Assembly (NCBI RefSeq): GCF_018390605.1
Contig: NZ_JAHBGD010000026.1
Coordinates: 1-64,000 of the forward strand
Reading direction: 5' to 3'
DNA from: Ancylobacter defluvii
GTDB lineage: Bacteria > Pseudomonadota > Alphaproteobacteria > Rhizobiales > Xanthobacteraceae
Length of the DNA: 64,000 bases
Shown: one piece after another, positions 62,117-64,000 of the stretch
How positions within the stretch are numbered: position 1 is the first letter of the stretch
Layout: each line of letters opens with the position of its first letter
Program-made: the position numbers and the translations under genes
The notes under the pieces: generated by a model
What the model was told of the DNA's origin: nothing
The model's database searches: none
Seen by the model: only the letters and a program-made list of their open reading frames with translations

Positions 62117-64000
62117 TCACTCCGACGTGACGTCCTCCCGCCGCGTCCACAGCCGCTCTCCGGCCAGCGTCAGCACGCGCGGAGCGGCGGTGTAGACGAT
62201 CAGCGGCTCGATCCGGCGGCCGGGATAGAGCCGCGCCAGCAGCCGGGCATAAAGCGCGATCTGCTCCACATGCGCGCGCGGGGCCGCCGCGAGGTTCGCC
62301 GGCACCCGGCGGTCGGTCTTGAAATCGGCGACGATCACCCGTTCCGGCAGCACCACCAGCCGGTCGATGCGCCCGCTCACCAGCGTGCCGTCGGCGAGGG
62401 CGCCGGCAATGTCCACCTCGGCGCGCCCCTCCGGCGCGAACAGCGCCGCCAGTTCCGGCAAGACCAGCGTCGCCAGCGCCTCGTCGAGTAGGGCGTCGCC
62501 GTCGGTCGCGCCGGCGAGAGCCAGCACGCGCCCGCCGGCGGCCCGGCGCTGCACCTCCGGCAATGCTGCCAGCGCAGCGAACAGCCGGTGCAGCAGCGCG
62601 CCGCGTCTGACGGTCTCCGCCTGTTCGGGCGTGGCGATGGGGGAGGAGTGCGACGCTCGCATCCGGGCACGCGCCTCTCCCAAAGCCGGCGGCAACGCCA
62701 GGCGGCGGGCGAGCGCGGCGTCCACCATCGCATCGCCCGGCGGCGCCACGGCAACCCGCGCCGCCGCCCGCTCCGGCTCCGGCGTCGCGCGCCAGCGCAG
62801 CACCGTGCCCGGGAAGCCGACCGCCGGCACCGGGGTGGCCTGCGCCTCCAGCGCCGAGCGCACCACGTCGTACCAGCAATCGGCCGGACGCCGGCGCTTG
62901 CCATCGGCACCGCACAGCACCAGCGCGCATTCGGCGCGGGTGAGCGCGACATAGAGCAGCCGCCGGTACTCGTCCATCAGCGCCGCCTCGGCCCCAAGCC
63001 GCAACAGGCCCATGGCCGGCGTGTCCTCCGCCTTGCGCGGCGCCGCCAGGAAGGCGCGGCCGCCATCCGCCCGCCGGCCGACCAGCAGGCCGCCGCGCGT
63101 GCCCTTTTGCGGCCCGGAAGTGGTATCGGCGAGCAGGACATAGGGCGCCTCCAGCCCCTTGGCGCCATGCACGGTCATGACGCGGACCTGATCGCGGCCG
63201 GCCTCCATGTCGCGCTTGGCCTGCGCCTGCCCGCCGCGCAGAAAGGCGAGGAAGCCGGCGAGCGAAGGCGCCTCGGTGCTTTCATAGGCGCGGGCGATGG
63301 CCAGCATCTCGTCAAGCGCATCCGCCGCCTCCGGCCCGAGCCGCGCCAGCATCAGCGCCCGGCCGCGCTCGCGCCCGAGCACACGGGCATAGAAGTCGAA
63401 CGGGCGCAGGCTCGCCGCCTCCGGGCGCAACCGATCCAGCCGCTCCACCGCCGCCCGCCAGTGCGGCCGCTCGCCGGCGCGGCGGATGAGCTCGTCGATC
63501 AGCCGCGCCTCGCGTTTCGGCAGCAGCGCGATGAGGTCGTCGTCGTCGAAGCCGAACAGCGGGCTCTTCAGCGCGCTCGCCAGCGACAATTCGTCGTCCG
63601 GCGACAGCAGCGCCTCGCCGAGCGCGGCGAGGTCCATCACCGCGATATGCTCGGCGACGACCAGCCGGTCGGCACCCGCCACGGCGACACCGACCTGCTT
63701 CAGCGCCCGGATCACCGCCTCGAACAGGGCGCTGCGCCGGCGCACCAGCACCAGGAAATCGCCGGCGCGGGCGGCACGGGGCCCGCCGCGATCCTCCACC
63801 GGCGCGCCAGCATCGATCAGCGCCTTGATGTGGCTGGCGATCTTGTCGGCAAGCCGGCTCACCGGATCGTCATGGCGCGGCGCGTCGAGCGGGCGCTGCC
63901 AGGCATCCGGCTCCACCTGCTCGATGGGGATCTCCGGCTCCCAGATCTCGACGCGGGCCGGCAGCTGCGCGTGGATCGGCATATGCACGGTGCGCTCGGC
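62117..64000 (-). CDS. addA: Double-strand break repair helicase-nuclease AddA, 3' part
   Basis: The frame is open to the right edge and beyond, giving the last 627 codons of a protein normally over 1,100 residues. Visible are UvrD-like helicase motifs (VMTVHGAKGLEAPYVLLAD and YRRLLYVALTRAECALVL) and the RecB-type nuclease domain with GRIDRLVVL, VIVADFKTDR and QIALYARLL. With AddB it resects DNA ends for recombination. The start and N-terminal motor lie outside the window. Confidence 0.94.
   Translation of the reverse strand, partial: AERTVHMPIHAQLPARVEIWEPEIPIEQVEPDAWQRPLDAPRHDDPVSRLADKIASHIKALIDAGAPVEDRGGPRAARAGDFLVLVRRRSALFEAVIRALKQVGVAVAGADRLVVAEHIAVMDLAALGEALLSPDDELSLASALKSPLFGFDDDDLIALLPKREARLIDELIRRAGERPHWRAAVERLDRLRPEAASLRPFDFYARVLGRERGRALMLARLGPEAADALDEMLAIARAYESTEAPSLAGFLAFLRGGQAQAKRDMEAGRDQVRVMTVHGAKGLEAPYVLLADTTSGPQKGTRGGLLVGRRADGGRAFLAAPRKAEDTPAMGLLRLGAEAALMDEYRRLLYVALTRAECALVLCGADGKRRRPADCWYDVVRSALEAQATPVPAVGFPGTVLRWRATPEPERAAARVAVAPPGDAMVDAALARRLALPPALGEARARMRASHSSPIATPEQAETVRRGALLHRLFAALAALPEVQRRAAGGRVLALAGATDGDALLDEALATLVLPELAALFAPEGRAEVDIAGALADGTLVSGRIDRLVVLPERVIVADFKTDRRVPANLAAAPRAHVEQIALYARLLARLYPGRRIEPLIVYTAAPRVLTLAGERLWTRREDVTSE

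Overview
The window looks like a chromosomal stretch of an alphaproteobacterium of the order Hyphomicrobiales (Rhizobiales), most like the Xanthobacteraceae (Ancylobacter/Starkeya/Xanthobacter type). The reasons are the high G+C content with strong third-position G/C, the gene orders rpmH-rnpA-yidC-engB, lptC-lptA-lptB-rpoN-hpf-ptsN and trxA-addA, a plant-type GshA, and an ilvB attenuator peptide. The species call is an inference; no rRNA is present.

Region 1 (1 to about 18,527) is accessory DNA. It opens with a catabolic-looking set of plus-strand genes: an alpha/beta hydrolase broken by a one-base frameshift, an SDR, a quinone-oxidoreductase-like MDR, a RidA protein and a cupin. A defence-like segment follows: an HNH nuclease-like protein fused to five zinc-binding units of exactly 41 residues, a DUF4917/SIR2-like protein, a 5'-truncated HNH endonuclease, a Tat-signal protein, a ribbon-helix-helix protein and an orphan DUF3363 (VirD2-like) relaxase. 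Next comes a minus-strand operon of a C5-cytosine methyltransferase, a McrB-like AAA+ ATPase and a PD-(D/E)XK nuclease, laid out like a LlaJI/BsuMI-type restriction-modification system. The region ends with a large serine recombinase whose reading frame runs into the 3' end of tRNA-Arg(ACG). I read this as the integrase end of a mobile island inserted at that tRNA. The left end is not visible.

Region 2 (18.5-31 kb) is core chromosome. It holds a secreted glycosidase coupled to an orphan histidine kinase, a gene-poor kilobase, then the ribosome/membrane-insertion block (rpmH, rnpA, yidC), yceI-cytochrome b561, engB, a secondary-alcohol dehydrogenase, an aldo/keto reductase divergent from a LysR regulator, and an XRE-like gene.

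Region 3 (31-42 kb) is a minus-strand envelope and nitrogen-regulation run (lptC, lptA, lptB, rpoN, hpf, ptsN, with rnd and ubiA upstream), then rsmE and gshA on the plus strand.

Region 4 (42-55 kb) holds a LysR regulator divergent from a DUF1127 gene, an LLM flavin oxidoreductase, and a putrescine-type set: a glutamine-synthetase-like PuuA divergent from the ABC transporter genes potG-potH-potI, with a PuuB-like oxidase further on after a phosphatase and mutL. The mutL gene carries an in-frame hexanucleotide repeat.

Region 5 (55-64 kb) is branched-chain amino acid synthesis (ilvB-ilvN-ilvC, with a TetR gene inserted before ilvC and a leader-peptide attenuator before ilvB), then dapB, gpmA, trxA and the 3' part of addA, which runs off the right edge. 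Three copies of a long palindromic intergenic repeat (about 28.4, 45.3 and 57.8 kb) link regions 2, 4 and 5.
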